From assembly GCF_003574135.1 (NCBI RefSeq), contig NZ_AP018341.1, positions 2,393,740-2,457,739 on the forward strand: DNA of 64,000 bases, read 5' to 3'. The position numbers and the translations under genes were made by a program. The notes under the pieces are model-generated. The model saw only the letters and a list, made by a program, of their open reading frames with translations, was not told where the DNA came from and did not search any database. Source of the DNA: a cyanobacterium endosymbiont of Rhopalodia gibberula (lineage in GTDB: Bacteria > Cyanobacteriota > Cyanobacteriia > Cyanobacteriales > Microcystaceae). This document shows, piece after piece, positions 38,746 through 49,313 of this stretch (the stretch's first letter is position 1; every line of letters begins with the position of its first letter).

Positions 38746-39615
38746 TATTTTTTGAACAAAACTACATAAAGTTCTTTAATCTATAATTTTTTACCTAAAT
38801 TATGAATATTGTTTTTCTTAAGGTAAATATCCAATAGTTAATTTATTATTTTGATAAAATTTTCTAGTTATTTGACTACAATAAAAACTTGTATATATTG
38901 AGTATATTTTTTAGATCAATCAAATAATTTCCATTAATAAATGATGCTAAGTATTTCTAAATTTAGAACCTTATTCATTAAACCAAATTGAGAATTTGAT
39001 CTCATAAAAATGAGTGAAGTAAAGATATCGATCTTAATAGATTTTGATAAGTCTATGATTGATAATCAAACTTTATATCTTTTTTTAAAAAGAGATTTAC
39101 TATAGTTAATGTTATTAATTTACTGATCATTACCTTTACTAAATAATATCTAAATCTAAGAAAAAATTTTAAGATATCTTCCCCTGATAAGGTTAAAAAA
39201 TTAACTAGCACTTGTTTTAAACCACAAATTACAGTTATATTAATAGGATTAAAACGTATAGTTGTTTATACTAAAAATATCATATTCAATGATAAAAGCA
39301 GTAATAAAAAAGTAATACAATCAAACTTAATAATTAGAAAATAATTGTAATAATCAAGAAATAAAAGATCTTAATCCTAAGTTGAGGGTAATAATATTAG
39401 TTTTTAAAACTGTTATCCTAAACCATGTCTGTTTGTCCACTCTAAAAAATAGTTATTTATTTAAATAATGACAGGATTATAGAAGAAATATATAGTTATA
39501 TTAAAAGTATAATACTAATTATAATAAAATTTGAGCTACTTAATCTATATTGCTTATACTGCCCTTAATGATAATTGATAAAGATTTAGGTATTTCCTCT
39601 ACATTAAGTTATAAA

Positions 39616-41184
39616 CTAAGCTACTATCAACTGTTTTTTCTTCTTTTCTATAGGAGCAGTTAAAGCCTCTTCTAAATCAGCTTTCCCTAACTTTTTTTCT
39701 AAAATTTTCATAACTTCCTGTCCAAAGTTATTAGGATTTTCTTTCCATGCTTGCAGACAAACTTCTCCAAAAAATGATCCCAAGGGTTCAGGATTCCAAA
39801 GTAACTTTTTGGCTGTCCAAGGCATTAAACTCATGGGATTATACCCAGGTTTAAGAATTTTATTTTCCAAAGCATATTCTTCGAGATGAGTATGGGGTTG
39901 TAACCCAATAAAGAAAATAGCAGGTTCTACTTTATCAACTCCAAAAATATTTTCTAATTCTCGATGATAAGCAATAGTTTGCCGGATGGTATCGAAGGTT
40001 TCATCAATTACATTGAAAGAATAATTGACTGATACCATATCATTAAATCCTGCCCTTTTAAGATCACGACAATTTTGTAAAACTGTCCGTAACTTATAGC
40101 CCATTCGCATCTTACGAACTAATTCTTGTGAGCCACTAGTGATGCCAATTTCAAAATAATTCATCCCCGTTCTAGCCATCAAATTGCACAAATTTGGAGT
40201 TAAATTATCCGCCCGAATATAAGCTGCCCAATGAATATCCGTCATCTCAGAATCAAGAATTTTTTGTAATAATTCTTCGGTATTTTTAATGAATTTACGG
40301 GCGGGAATAAACTGGGCGTCAGTAAACCAAAAATTACGAATTCCTCTATCATAAAGTTGGCGCATTTCTTTGACAACTTCATCAGCAGAGTTGATCCTAA
40401 CTTGTTTTCCTTCTACTACTGTATAAACACAATAGCAACAGTTATGGGGACAACCTCGCTTAGTTTGTACTCCGATGTAAAAGTCATTTTCTTGAAAATA
40501 ATAGTCAAATTCTTGCCAAATACTCTGAATATATTTGTAATTACAAGCCGTTTTTTCAATAGGTGTTGGGGGTTCATGAATTAATTTTTCGCGAAGATCA
40601 TTCTCTCCCACAACATAACAACGCTCCTCCGAAAAATCTTTCCCTTGCAACAGTTTTTGAAGCAAAGTTTCTCCTTCACCCACCGAAACAATAGTCCCTT
40701 TGGGAAGATCGGATTTTAACTGCTCGTAAAACACACTTATTGCACCACCTCCTACAACCAGACGTGCTTTTGGATTATATTGTTTTGCCCGTTTAAGTCC
40801 ACGCCGAATTAGCCCTATATTTCGCCATATTTCACCGTAGTAAGCTATAGTAACTTTTAAGCCACCTAATGCTCCTCTTAAACGAATTAGAGGATTTTTA
40901 GCGTAATAAAACTCAAAAGCATTTTGTAGGGGATTGCCTCCTCTACCACCAACAGGTGCATAAATTTGGATATCTCGCCAAGAAAAGACTAACAAAGTTG
41001 GTTTAAACTCATCGATACAATTATCTAAAGTTTCTCTGAATTCTAATGGTGGAATTGTTCCAAAATCAAGAATTTTTTGCTTAATTTCAGGGAAAAGTTT
41101 ATGAACGTGATCAGATAAATAAACAACGCCAATAGGAAAAATAGGATTACAGGGGAGACGAACATAGAGAATACGCTGTGTCAT
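39616..41184 (-). CDS. B12-binding-domain radical SAM protein (photosystem II high-light acclimation type)
   Basis: A 522-residue protein from MTQRILYVRLPCNPI; the ATG at 41182-41184 is preferred over an in-frame upstream start because conserved sequence begins here. The N-terminal part resembles a cobalamin-binding-like domain (VVGGGAISVFYEQL, SVGEGETLLQKLL). The radical SAM cluster motif is KRGCPHNCCYCVYTV. I recall cyanobacterial relatives named photosystem II high light acclimation radical SAM protein. Its retention intact in an eroded genome is curious if photosynthesis is lost. The substrate is unknown. Confidence 0.75.
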   Translation of the reverse strand: MTQRILYVRLPCNPIFPIGVVYLSDHVHKLFPEIKQKILDFGTIPPLEFRETLDNCIDEFKPTLLVFSWRDIQIYAPVGGRGGNPLQNAFEFYYAKNPLIRLRGALGGLKVTIAYYGEIWRNIGLIRRGLKRAKQYNPKARLVVGGGAISVFYEQLKSDLPKGTIVSVGEGETLLQKLLQGKDFSEERCYVVGENDLREKLIHEPPTPIEKTACNYKYIQSIWQEFDYYFQENDFYIGVQTKRGCPHNCCYCVYTVVEGKQVRINSADEVVKEMRQLYDRGIRNFWFTDAQFIPARKFIKNTEELLQKILDSEMTDIHWAAYIRADNLTPNLCNLMARTGMNYFEIGITSGSQELVRKMRMGYKLRTVLQNCRDLKRAGFNDMVSVNYSFNVIDETFDTIRQTIAYHRELENIFGVDKVEPAIFFIGLQPHTHLEEYALENKILKPGYNPMSLMPWTAKKLLWNPEPLGSFFGEVCLQAWKENPNNFGQEVMKILEKKLGKADLEEALTAPIEKKKKQLIVA

Positions 41185-41651
41185 TGTAAAATCCGTCTTA
41201 AACATTAGTTTAGCAGAGCTAGTCACTTGCAAATGGGGGATTAAGAACAGTTCAGGCTAGGCAACAATAGACGGTATCAGGATTACTTTAGTATCTAATG
41301 AACTTTTTAAGGGTGATAATTACTTTGTAACATATCTTTAACCCTAACGAAATTATGAGCAGATAGCAAGGGTGAATTTAAATTTAAAAATAGAGAGTAT
41401 AAATTTAACTCAGCTAGTCCTAAACAAAATATTTCTTTAAATTAACAAAAATAAAGGATTTTAACGAATAATTCAACAAAATTTAAAGAAAATTTTGTTG
41501 AATTTGGAAGTATATTACTTTTTTAATATGTCCTGATTTTAGGATATAAATATTGAATGTAATATTAATTACAGCCGGTCGAGATCGATGAATGTTAGGG
41601 TATAGAGGAGGTAATAAATCGGACTTCAACATTGCCTTACTTACCATTATT
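41185..41651. other. intergenic region
   Basis: About 470 bases between divergent genes, AT-rich. It should hold both promoters, but I see no clear motif. Confidence 0.4.
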
Positions 41652-42035
41652 ATGGACCAGATCCTCGATTCCCTTCCAACCGAACAAAGGAAAATTATCC
41701 TTTGTTGCTATGTAAACGCGACAAGTCGAATTCAAGTTGTTCGGATTACAAATATTCCGAATTGGCATTTTGAGAGAGTTATCTTTTCTGGACAACAGCT
41801 GATGTTTAAAGCTATGCCTCAAGCATTATTAGAAATTCATACTGGAATGATGGCAAGTGCCATTCTCTCAGATACCATTCTTTGTGAACGTTTAAGTGTA
41901 AATAAAGAGAATAATAAAAAAATCGACAAGAAACATATTGTTGTTTATGTTCCGACTGTTAGTAACATTACGATAGAAGCAAATGAAAATTATACTCAAA
42001 ATATATCTTCCTCTTCAAGAATTACTTTAATTTAA
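41652..42035 (+). CDS. DUF1830 protein
   Basis: A 127-residue protein from MDQILDSLPTEQRK. The DUF1830 core is CCYVNATSRIQVVRI TNIPNWHFERV and LEIHTGMMASAILSD, strongly conserved in cyanobacteria. I start at the ATG at 41652 because the extra 20 residues from 41592 do not fit the family. The C-terminal 35-40 residues (KKIDKKHIVVYVPTV) are an extension beyond the usual length, perhaps read-through into decayed sequence. Function unknown. Confidence 0.8.
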   Translation: MDQILDSLPTEQRKIILCCYVNATSRIQVVRITNIPNWHFERVIFSGQQLMFKAMPQALLEIHTGMMASAILSDTILCERLSVNKENNKKIDKKHIVVYVPTVSNITIEANENYTQNISSSSRITLI

Positions 42036-42617
42036 AAACCTAGATTGTGAAATCTATGGGCTGTCTAGAAAGATAACTTGTTCTTATTAAGAAATTTATT
42101 TTTTTTCTTTAACTTTATAAAAATATGACTTGGTTCATATATTTATCCTTGAAAAGTTCCACTATTTTAGGGATTTTTATAAAATGAATTTTTTATTCTT
42201 ATCAAAAAAATGTCTTTGTCCTTTGCAGTTAAAATCATTGCATTATACTATTGGCACATCGATAGGATTATGGTGAGTCTAGTACTATTGTCACTAAGTA
42301 TTAGTTTGGTAAAACCTTTCTTTATTAAAGAAATTTAGGTTATTTATTGTATTGAGTTACTAAAATTTTTGTTGTTATATTAGTCTTTATTTCTGCTATT
42401 AGTGCTACGCAAATAGAGTAAAAACAACCTTGAATGTGATCGTTATACGGTTTTAGTAACGAGAAGTCTTATAAGTTTCTTCTCCACTTCTTGTATCTAT
42501 TTGATAGAGAACATTAGTTTTGATGATATAAAAAGTTAAATTTTTTACAAATTACCCTTCTGATTGTTAGATAAACTGAACAAAACAGAAGGGGATTAAC
42601 AATCTGTTAATGAGACT
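42036..42617. other. intergenic region
   Basis: AT-rich, no gene seen. Its right end carries the ndhJ terminator (42555-42593). Confidence 0.5.
42548..42594 (-). terminator. ndhCKJ operon terminator
   Basis: CCCTTCTG (42555-42562) pairs with CAGAAGGG (42586-42593). On the minus strand it lies 24 bases after the ndhJ stop and is followed by an A/T-rich tail. Confidence 0.6.
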
Positions 42618-43157
42618 TTAATAAGCGTCTTGTAACTCGTAAAAGTCTGGGGAAACGTAATCTTTTCGTAATGGCCAACCTACCCAATCTTCAGGCATTA
42701 AAATTCGTTTTAGATCAGGATGTCCTTCATAAATAATGCCATACATATCATAACTCTCTCGTTCCTGCCAATCTGAGGCTTTCCAGATCCAGTAAACTGA
42801 AGGAACACGAGGATTATCCCTAGGTAAGAAAACCTTAATCCGAATCTCTTCAGGGCGATCACTATTATCAGCAACCTTAATGAGATGATAGAAACTTACT
42901 AACTCTCTTCCTGGTCCTAAATCAAACGCTCCTTGACATTGAAGATAATTAAACCCGTAGGCATAGAGCGCAGTAGCCAGAGGAATCAAGAATTTTGATT
43001 CCACCTTGATCAATTCTACACCTAGATGATCTGGCTCAAGGGCTTCATGCTCAAAGCCATTTTCCATTAACCAACTGGAAACTGGACCAGTTTTAACAAC
43101 AGCTGTTTCTTCAGATTCAGGGGTATTATCTGGCTTATCTTCTTCAACCACGTTCAA
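42618..43157 (-). CDS. ndhJ: NDH-1 subunit J
   Basis: A 179-residue subunit of the NDH-1 complex (NuoC homologue) in the peripheral arm. Conserved blocks [25 protein letters not shown] and [30 protein letters not shown] are intact. It drives plastoquinone reduction in respiration and cyclic electron flow. It overlaps the 3' end of ndhK by 14 bases in the usual ndhC-ndhK-ndhJ operon. Its survival shows that membrane electron transport is still needed, presumably to power nitrogenase. Confidence 0.96.
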   Translation of the reverse strand: MNVVEEDKPDNTPESEETAVVKTGPVSSWLMENGFEHEALEPDHLGVELIKVESKFLIPLATALYAYGFNYLQCQGAFDLGPGRELVSFYHLIKVADNSDRPEEIRIKVFLPRDNPRVPSVYWIWKASDWQERESYDMYGIIYEGHPDLKRILMPEDWVGWPLRKDYVSPDFYELQDAY

Positions 43158-43896
43158 TTTCCTCCTTTTGTTTCTGGGATGCTAAAGCGGGGGGAATAGG
43201 CATACCGATCGCATCAGTTAATTCTTTGGGGGGAGCCTGACGATTCTCAGTTTGTAGATATTTACCCGTTAGAATTGGGTCGACCGCTTTCATATTGTGG
43301 GTTGTACTATAGTAGCGGTGAGTTTGCTCCATTAGAGTCGCTCGTTCTTGAATAGTTTCGTTTGAGATTTTTTTACGAAGTTTGATGATTGCATCAAAAA
43401 TCGCTTCCGGACGAGGAGGACAGCCGGGAATGTATACATCTACAGGAATTAACTTATCAACTCCTCTCACGGCTGTCGTGGAATCACTGCTGAACATTCC
43501 TCCTGTAATGGTACAAGCACCCATAGCAATCACATATTTGGGATCAGGCATTTCTTCATAGAGACGCACTAATGCCGGAGCCATTTTCATCGTGATAGTT
43601 CCAGCGGTAATAATTAAATCTGCTTGTCTAGGACTAGAACGGGGAACTAGACCAAAACGATCAAAATCGAAGCGAGAGCCAATTAAAGCAGCAAATTCGA
43701 TAAAACAGCAGGCTGTTCCGTATAATAGTGGCCAAAGACTTGATAAACGCGCCCAGTTATGGAGATCATCTACAGTAGTAAGGATGACATTTTCTGAGAG
43801 GTCTTGAGTCACTTGACTGCGAGCAATAGGGTTGAGAATTTTTTCTTTTTGTTGCTGCTCAATAGCAGCTAAATCGAGGGTAGTATTAGGACTCAT
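43144..43896 (-). CDS. ndhK: NDH-1 subunit K
   Basis: A 250-residue subunit holding the terminal [4Fe-4S] cluster N2. Ligand Cys are in [26 protein letters not shown] and [11 protein letters not shown] start at the ATG at 43894-43896 ([14 protein letters not shown]), as the family does, rather than at a GTG-type start 24 bases upstream. It overlaps ndhJ and follows ndhC by about 50 bases. Full length and intact. Confidence 0.95.
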   Translation of the reverse strand: MSPNTTLDLAAIEQQQKEKILNPIARSQVTQDLSENVILTTVDDLHNWARLSSLWPLLYGTACCFIEFAALIGSRFDFDRFGLVPRSSPRQADLIITAGTITMKMAPALVRLYEEMPDPKYVIAMGACTITGGMFSSDSTTAVRGVDKLIPVDVYIPGCPPRPEAIFDAIIKLRKKISNETIQERATLMEQTHRYYSTTHNMKAVDPILTGKYLQTENRQAPPKELTDAIGMPIPPALASQKQKEEIERG

Positions 43897-43947
43897 GGTT
43901 TGATAATTATCAATGAACAATGAACAATTCTCAATTGATCGCTGATG

Positions 43948-44310
43948 CTAGGACCATTCGAGTGCGCCTTTGCGCCAGGCATAAACGAGGGCGATTACTA
44001 AAATCGCAATAAAAATCAGGGCTTCCACAAAAGCTAACAGTCCCAATTGACTAAACGCTACTGCCCAGGGGTACAAAAAAACGGTTTCTACGTCGAATAC
44101 GACAAACACCAACGCAAACATATAATAGCGAATGTTGAATTGAATCCAAGCACCACCGATAGGCTCCATTCCCGACTCATAGGTCGTAACTCTTTCGGGT
44201 CCTCCTCCACTAGGACGCAAAAGTTTTGAGGCGGTAAGGGCAAGAATGGGGACTAAACTAGATGCCAGTAAAAATCCGAGTAAATATTCGTAGCCATTGA
44301 GGACAAACAC
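43948..44310 (-). CDS. ndhC: NDH-1 subunit C
   Basis: A 120-residue membrane subunit (NuoA homologue) with three hydrophobic helices and the conserved [20 protein letters not shown] and [15 protein letters not shown] blocks. The start is the GTG at 44308-44310 (product [15 protein letters not shown]), which gives the family's standard 120 residues. An upstream ATG at 44341-44343 precedes the AGGAG ribosome site and would add unrelated residues. First gene of the ndhCKJ operon. Confidence 0.94.
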   Translation of the reverse strand: MFVLNGYEYLLGFLLASSLVPILALTASKLLRPSGGGPERVTTYESGMEPIGGAWIQFNIRYYMFALVFVVFDVETVFLYPWAVAFSQLGLLAFVEALIFIAILVIALVYAWRKGALEWS

Positions 44311-44680
44311 TGTTTTTTGGTAACTCCTCTCAATACAAAACAAAATCTGCTAAGGTTAACCAACTTTCATTATAAGGGCAATATTGGGATAGGTTTTCTA
44401 AAGTATGGTTAAAAAAAAGGTAAATTGATAGTAATCTCTTTAGGAAACTAAGGAGTTAAATAGCGTTCTTTAACTTTATCTAACCAATTTTCTGTCATTT
44501 CAACAGCAATTGAAATCAAAGTCCGTTTTTACTGTCCTTAGAGTCCTTCCATTACTTATTTTAGAAATGGATATGGAGATTAGTTAGGATTCAAGGAGGA
44601 ATTAAGCAGACAGTTGTCTAAATTCATTAGAATTATCTTGCATCATTATTAATCCTCAAATTTAAGCTAATATTTAAGTT
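44311..44680. other. intergenic region upstream of ndhC
   Basis: About 370 bases without a recognisable gene. It should carry the ndhC promoter and the 3' end of the MCE transcript. No hairpin stands out. Confidence 0.4.
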
Positions 44681-46093
44681 TTATTCTTCTTGGATTTCTT
44701 TTGAATTCTTTGCTGGAGACACTATCTCAAGGGAATTATTGAATTGTTTAGCTGATGTTGTAGCGGGAGACATAAGAAAAACTCTAGAGACAGGTTTTCC
44801 AGAGAAAAAACTTTTCTCTTGATTAGGGACATCTGAATTAGCTAAACGCCTTTGCACATCTATGTGATGTTCTAACTGTGCTGTTACTGATTCCATTAGT
44901 TGAGCAGTGTAGAGTTGTTGTTCAAATTGATTAGTAAAAGAAACCAAGTTACTCAATCCATTCATTAACTTACGCACATTATTTCTAAAGGTAGGATCTC
45001 CGGTCAGTTCTTCTACATCTGAGGTAATTTTTTGGGCATTTTCAAAAGTAACTCTTGCTGAATCCAGGGTTTTTTGAACAGTTAAAATGACTTGAGGATC
45101 ACTAATCGATTTTGAAACATCCCGTAAATTTTCTGACATTTCAGCTGCATTAGCCATTAAAAATTCTAAATCTCTGGCAATTTGTTGGGTGTCTATTGAA
45201 TCGAGTCCTTGGTTCACTTGATTAACGGCTTTTCCTAGATCAATGGCAACGGTTCGCACTTGGTCACTAGTTTTTCCCAAACTATTTAACGTGTTAATAA
45301 CATTTTCCCTACTTTCTACCACTAATCCATCTAGATTAGCCACTAAGTTTGCCGTATTATTAATCACTCGATTGAGATCATTACGGTTTTCAGAAACTAT
45401 TGTATTAACATTACGCATTAATTGAGAGGCATCCCCAGCCGCCTGATTAATCTTTCCAATGGCCTCAGAAGTGCCTCCAACTTCTTGACGGGCAGTTTTG
45501 GAAAAAAGACTTATTTCATCAGTTACCTTAGCCACTTTGCTCCCAGCAAGAGAAACACTAGCAAAAGCATCACTGAGATTTTTGACAAATTTGGGATCAC
45601 TATAAGCATTACTAAGTTTAGTTAACGCCTCTACTAATTGAGAACCGGTTTCTCCTGTAATTTCATCGCTGTCACAAATAATCAGACTTTTGTCGGGACA
45701 TTCAGCACTGGTAGGATCAATAGCTAAGGCCTGCTCAGACAAGTTTATCGATGGGGTAATATCGACTGAAGCTTCCCCAATCAATCCATAGCGGTTAATC
45801 TGTATTTTAGAATTCTTGGGAATCCGTAAGTCAGTAGAAGAAAGTTCAAGCAATACCTTGACCCCATTGCTTCTAGGCTGAAGTCCAGCAATTTTTCCCA
45901 CTGCCACCCCTCGATAACGCACAGGAGCCCCAATTTGTAGACTACTTACATCTTTGAAAGTCGCCTGAATTTGATAGCTTTTTTGACCTAAGACCCCCCC
46001 GCGTAACCAGATTACCAGTCCTCCAAACAAAACTAGTCCCAAGAGAGCAAATAAGCCCACCGAGCCTTCTTGAATGGTTCGCATTCGTAGCAT
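44681..46093 (-). CDS. MCE/MlaD-family lipid-transport protein (Ycf22-like)
   Basis: A 470-residue protein. One N-terminal membrane anchor (GLFALLGLVLFGGLV IWLRG, about 13-31) is followed by an MCE domain (YQIQATFKDVSSLQI GAPVRYRGVAVGKI, about 36-110), then a long helical region rich in Asn and Gln heptads with coiled-coil character. It is the substrate-binding part of an ABC lipid importer between outer and inner membranes. Its ATPase partner lies 80 bases upstream on the same strand. The permease (Ycf63/MlaE) is not in the window. Confidence 0.85.
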   Translation of the reverse strand: MLRMRTIQEGSVGLFALLGLVLFGGLVIWLRGGVLGQKSYQIQATFKDVSSLQIGAPVRYRGVAVGKIAGLQPRSNGVKVLLELSSTDLRIPKNSKIQINRYGLIGEASVDITPSINLSEQALAIDPTSAECPDKSLIICDSDEITGETGSQLVEALTKLSNAYSDPKFVKNLSDAFASVSLAGSKVAKVTDEISLFSKTARQEVGGTSEAIGKINQAAGDASQLMRNVNTIVSENRNDLNRVINNTANLVANLDGLVVESRENVINTLNSLGKTSDQVRTVAIDLGKAVNQVNQGLDSIDTQQIARDLEFLMANAAEMSENLRDVSKSISDPQVILTVQKTLDSARVTFENAQKITSDVEELTGDPTFRNNVRKLMNGLSNLVSFTNQFEQQLYTAQLMESVTAQLEHHIDVQRRLANSDVPNQEKSFFSGKPVSRVFLMSPATTSAKQFNNSLEIVSPAKNSKEIQEE

Positions 46094-46173
46094 GGTTTCT
46101 CCTCACTTTGTCTAAGAATATGAAGGACAATTACTTAGATATGTTTCATTGAATAAATTTCCTCCTATATAGC

Positions 46174-46959
46174 TTAATCGATGACTCGAATTGGGCCTTG
46201 AACACTAGCACTAAAAAATTGTCGCATCAGAGGGTTATCATTACTATCGATCTCGTCAACCCCGCCTTCCCATTGGATTTTGCCGCCATAGAGGAAAATT
46301 ACGCGATCAGCAGTCCGACGAATGGTACTATCTTGGTGACTGACCATAACATACGTATCACATCCCCCAGGACTTTTTTGAAGACGGCGTACTAAATCTT
46401 CAATAATAGTGGAGGAAATCGGGTCTAATCCTGCCGTTGGTTCATCATAGAGAACAATTTCAGGGTTATCAGCTGGATTATCAGGATCAGCGATCAAAGC
46501 CCTAGCAAAACTGACTCGCTTACACATTCCTCCAGAAAGTTGAGAAGGGTAGCGATTAGCTATTCCCTGTAATCCCACCATCGCTAATTTTTCTTCAACC
46601 AATTGACGAATTCTTTGACGAGGGAGTTTAGAATGTTCGTAAAGGAAAAATCCTACATTCTCATCAACATTAAGGGAATCGAAAAGAGCTGCTTGCTGGA
46701 AGACGAGAGCGATTCTCATGGGTTTGTTGCCATCATCGATTAGCCCCTTGCGTAGTTTTCCTTCGATATAAACTTCCCCAGTATCTATCGGGATCAATCC
46801 AGCTATAAGCCTCAAAATTGTCGATTTACCAGTTCCTGACGGTCCAATAATCACAAGTGCTTCCCCTCGATAAATAGTCAAGTCAATTTGATCGAGAATA
46901 ACTTGATCACCAAAGGTTTTACTTACCCCTTTAAGTTCAATTAATGGTTCTTTTGCCAT
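46174..46959 (-). CDS. MlaF-type ABC transporter ATPase
   Basis: A 261-residue ATPase with Walker A GPSGTGKST at 39-47, the signature YPSQLSGGMCKRVSF ARAL and Walker B VLYDEPTAGLDP. The Cys in place of the usual Gln after LSGGM is typical of the MlaF/Mkl group that powers MCE lipid import. It is the first gene of a two-gene unit with the MCE protein. Intact and full length. Confidence 0.9.
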   Translation of the reverse strand: MAKEPLIELKGVSKTFGDQVILDQIDLTIYRGEALVIIGPSGTGKSTILRLIAGLIPIDTGEVYIEGKLRKGLIDDGNKPMRIALVFQQAALFDSLNVDENVGFFLYEHSKLPRQRIRQLVEEKLAMVGLQGIANRYPSQLSGGMCKRVSFARALIADPDNPADNPEIVLYDEPTAGLDPISSTIIEDLVRRLQKSPGGCDTYVMVSHQDSTIRRTADRVIFLYGGKIQWEGGVDEIDSNDNPLMRQFFSASVQGPIRVID

Positions 46960-48454
46960 CGGTTAGACACGATACTACGGTTAAATGACTCACTGACCTG
47001 TCGTGGAAAAGACTAGGACGTTGACCTTATTATGACTCACCTCATCATTGACTGCTAGAATCTGTCGTCAATCTATAATTAGGTTTGATTGAGATATGCT
47101 AAGTTGACTGTGAATTAATAGGGTTGAACTGGACTGGTTATCTCTGTTGCTTAGACCATTATTGCGTCTTCAAAAGAGCAATCACTACATACTGGACCGC
47201 CTAAAAATTAGGCTAATAGAATTAGGATAAAAAGAACTATTAAAGTTCACTAGTAATCTAAAAAAATACTCCAGAACAAGAGCAAAAGCAAAAGAATTAT
47301 GTTAAAGTACGACAAAATAAAATTTTTTAAAAATTATAGATTAGGTAAAAATATCAGCAAATAAAAAATATCATCAAAAAAAAAATGTATAGCTTATTTA
47401 AGCAAAAGAAAGATTGTAATATTTTTCTATATTTCGAAAAATAAGAGGTTTTAAAAAAGCTACTAAATATTCTTAAAAGCTTTAAGAAAACAATAAATAA
47501 TTGTAATAATAAGCAACTATTTAGTAGTTTAAAAAAAAGATAAATAAAATTAACTCTCAGAAGAATTGGTTAAAATAAAAAAATTATACATATCCTAAAA
47601 AAATACAATATAAATATCAATTCTAATTTCTTAGAGATAAAGATAAAAACACAAAACAATTTACGATTTTAATATTTATTTAGAGCTGTCTACTATAGCT
47701 AACAAAATGCTAAATTATATTTATTTCTATAAATTGAGCTTTTTCTATCTTCAAACTTCTAAAATAAATATAGATACCAAAAAATATTCTGGAATTATCG
47801 TTTATGCTTACTTGTTATTTTATTTTTTAAAAATTGAAAATAATCAATTATATTGTAAAAAATTAAGTGGTTTTAGTAGTAAATACTATAGATTTAAATA
47901 TTTTTAAAAATCTGAAAGTACTTTACACAAATAACAGTGATAGATCGTTAAAATTTTATAAAGTGTTTAAAAACAATAGAGTCTTAATATTATCCCACTT
48001 AGGGAATCGTTGATATTGAAAATATTTACATTTTTTCTTTATTTAAAGGATAAAATTCTGCTAAATAAAAAACAAAAGATTTACTCCTAAAACCTAAAAA
48101 TTTTTAGAAAAAAATACAAAATATATCAGATAAATAATTTTAAATTCTCTACCAATTTGCAATCATGGAAAATTACTATTTGCCAATTTTATAAAAAGTT
48201 GGACTCTCAATTAATTAGAGATATAGCAATAAAGTCTATATAGTGTCAATAATATTGTTTATTTTATTAATGTTAATAACAAAAGGTTGCCCAAAAAGTT
48301 TTTAATATCTTGACTTTACTTAACTGAAGCTATATTTCTATATTACCGCTAATTTTTTAGAATAAAAAACTAGAACTATAGAGCCATGTGTGTTAAACAG
48401 TTTAAATCTTTAAAGATTTTAATAACAAAAAAAATATTTCTGAGATTTATTAAT
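46960..48454. other. 1.5 kb AT-rich non-coding stretch
   Basis: No supported gene; a 66-codon frame at 47707-47907 is made almost only of AT-rich codons. It contains copy A of a decayed dispersed repeat (47191-47274). Confidence 0.55.
47191..47274 (+). repeat. dispersed decayed repeat, copy A
   Basis: About 84 bases (ACTGGACCGCCTAAAAATTA onward) align almost without gaps to 53964-54048 and 61849-61928. Copies A and B still share blocks such as CAATTTAC-like AT text and an ATTATAGATTAGGTA / ATTGCAGATTAGATA pair about 60 bases further on. Confidence 0.6.
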
Positions 48455-49309
48455 CTAGCCATGAAAAGGAATCAAAATCAACGGAGCTAAAGTTAATAAA
48501 ATACAACTCAACTTCCAAGAAGTATCAATTGGATTTTTTGATTCACTTAATAAAGCATCAATTCGTTCATTTATACGACCAGAAATAGCTTTATCATGGA
48601 AAGCAACTTCCATAATTCCCGTTGTCATATTTTCTGAGATTGTATGTATTTTTTGAGCGACAATTACTAATGATTCGGCAATCAATAAGGGATCGACCTG
48701 TTGAGAAGCTCGTCGGTCAGCCCGAATTTCTCGTAACAATAATAAATCTTGCCACAGCTCATCAGTATTGGGCAACCAAGGACTAATATAGCCTAGCCAA
48801 CCTAATATAAAAAACCAAAAAGTATCCCGGTATTGAGTATGAGCCTCTTCATGGGCAACAACAGCACTTAAATGTTCCTTGTCTAGGGTGTCTAAAAGTC
48901 CTTGACTAATGACCAATTTAGAATTCCAAAAACCAACTTGTGCACTGTAGGGGAAAGAAGTCTCAAGAAGTCTTACAGTCTTTCCTTCGATAGTTTTTTG
49001 GGGATAATTATTAGTTGTTTGGATAGATTGCCACCCTTGAAAAGCCAATTTTATGATGGAAGTGGCAGTAAAGATAAGAAAGCCTATTGCGAATAAGTAA
49101 CCATACCAACCGGACTGCCATCCTAACATTTTTCCGTGACATCCCATCACCATGACTGCGATCGCAGTCATTAATAATAACAAAGGAGAAAATACAAAAG
49201 AAAATAGTGATCGCTGCCAGCGAGTTGTCCAAGGAATGTGAGATAAGGGAGTACAAAGACGAACACTCCAAGCCAAAATTAAGGCTACTACTATCATCAA
49301 TAAGTGCAT
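48455..49309 (-). CDS. M56-family metallopeptidase (BlaR1/MecR1-like)
   Basis: A 284-residue membrane protease from MHLLMIVVALILAWS. The start at 49307-49309 is chosen because the regulator gene ends only 4 bases upstream. Several hydrophobic helices surround the zinc site HEEAH in LSAVVAHEEAHTQYR. It pairs with the BlaI-type repressor immediately upstream, the classic two-gene unit in which the protease inactivates the repressor after a signal. No C-terminal sensor domain is visible, as usual in cyanobacteria. The signal is unknown. Confidence 0.85.
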   Translation of the reverse strand: MHLLMIVVALILAWSVRLCTPLSHIPWTTRWQRSLFSFVFSPLLLLMTAIAVMVMGCHGKMLGWQSGWYGYLFAIGFLIFTATSIIKLAFQGWQSIQTTNNYPQKTIEGKTVRLLETSFPYSAQVGFWNSKLVISQGLLDTLDKEHLSAVVAHEEAHTQYRDTFWFFILGWLGYISPWLPNTDELWQDLLLLREIRADRRASQQVDPLLIAESLVIVAQKIHTISENMTTGIMEVAFHDKAISGRINERIDALLSESKNPIDTSWKLSCILLTLAPLILIPFHG

Positions 49310-49313
49310 AACT

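Larger units (their letters stand above)
37573..39615. other. 2 kb AT-rich gene desert with hairpins and one remnant
   Basis: It contains two long hairpins (37597-37647 and 38367-38412) and a minus-strand gene remnant (38520-38745). The stretch 38750-39615 shows nothing I can support. Confidence 0.55.

Noticed and set aside
33481-39615. Search for a CRISPR array, tRNA genes or an intact transposase in the gene deserts
   Set aside because: No regular direct repeats with spacers, no cloverleaf with a TTCGA arm and no transposase motif were found by reading; hairpins are spaced irregularly and differ in sequence.
47707-47907. 66-codon plus-strand frame in the 47-48 kb desert
   Set aside because: Almost entirely Tyr, Phe, Lys, Ile and Asn codons, no ribosome site, no family resemblance; expected by chance in such AT-rich DNA.
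49159-49166. HIP1 octamer GCGATCGC inside the M56 protease gene
   Set aside because: A single copy noticed by eye. HIP1 counts are only meaningful genome-wide, so no conclusion is drawn.
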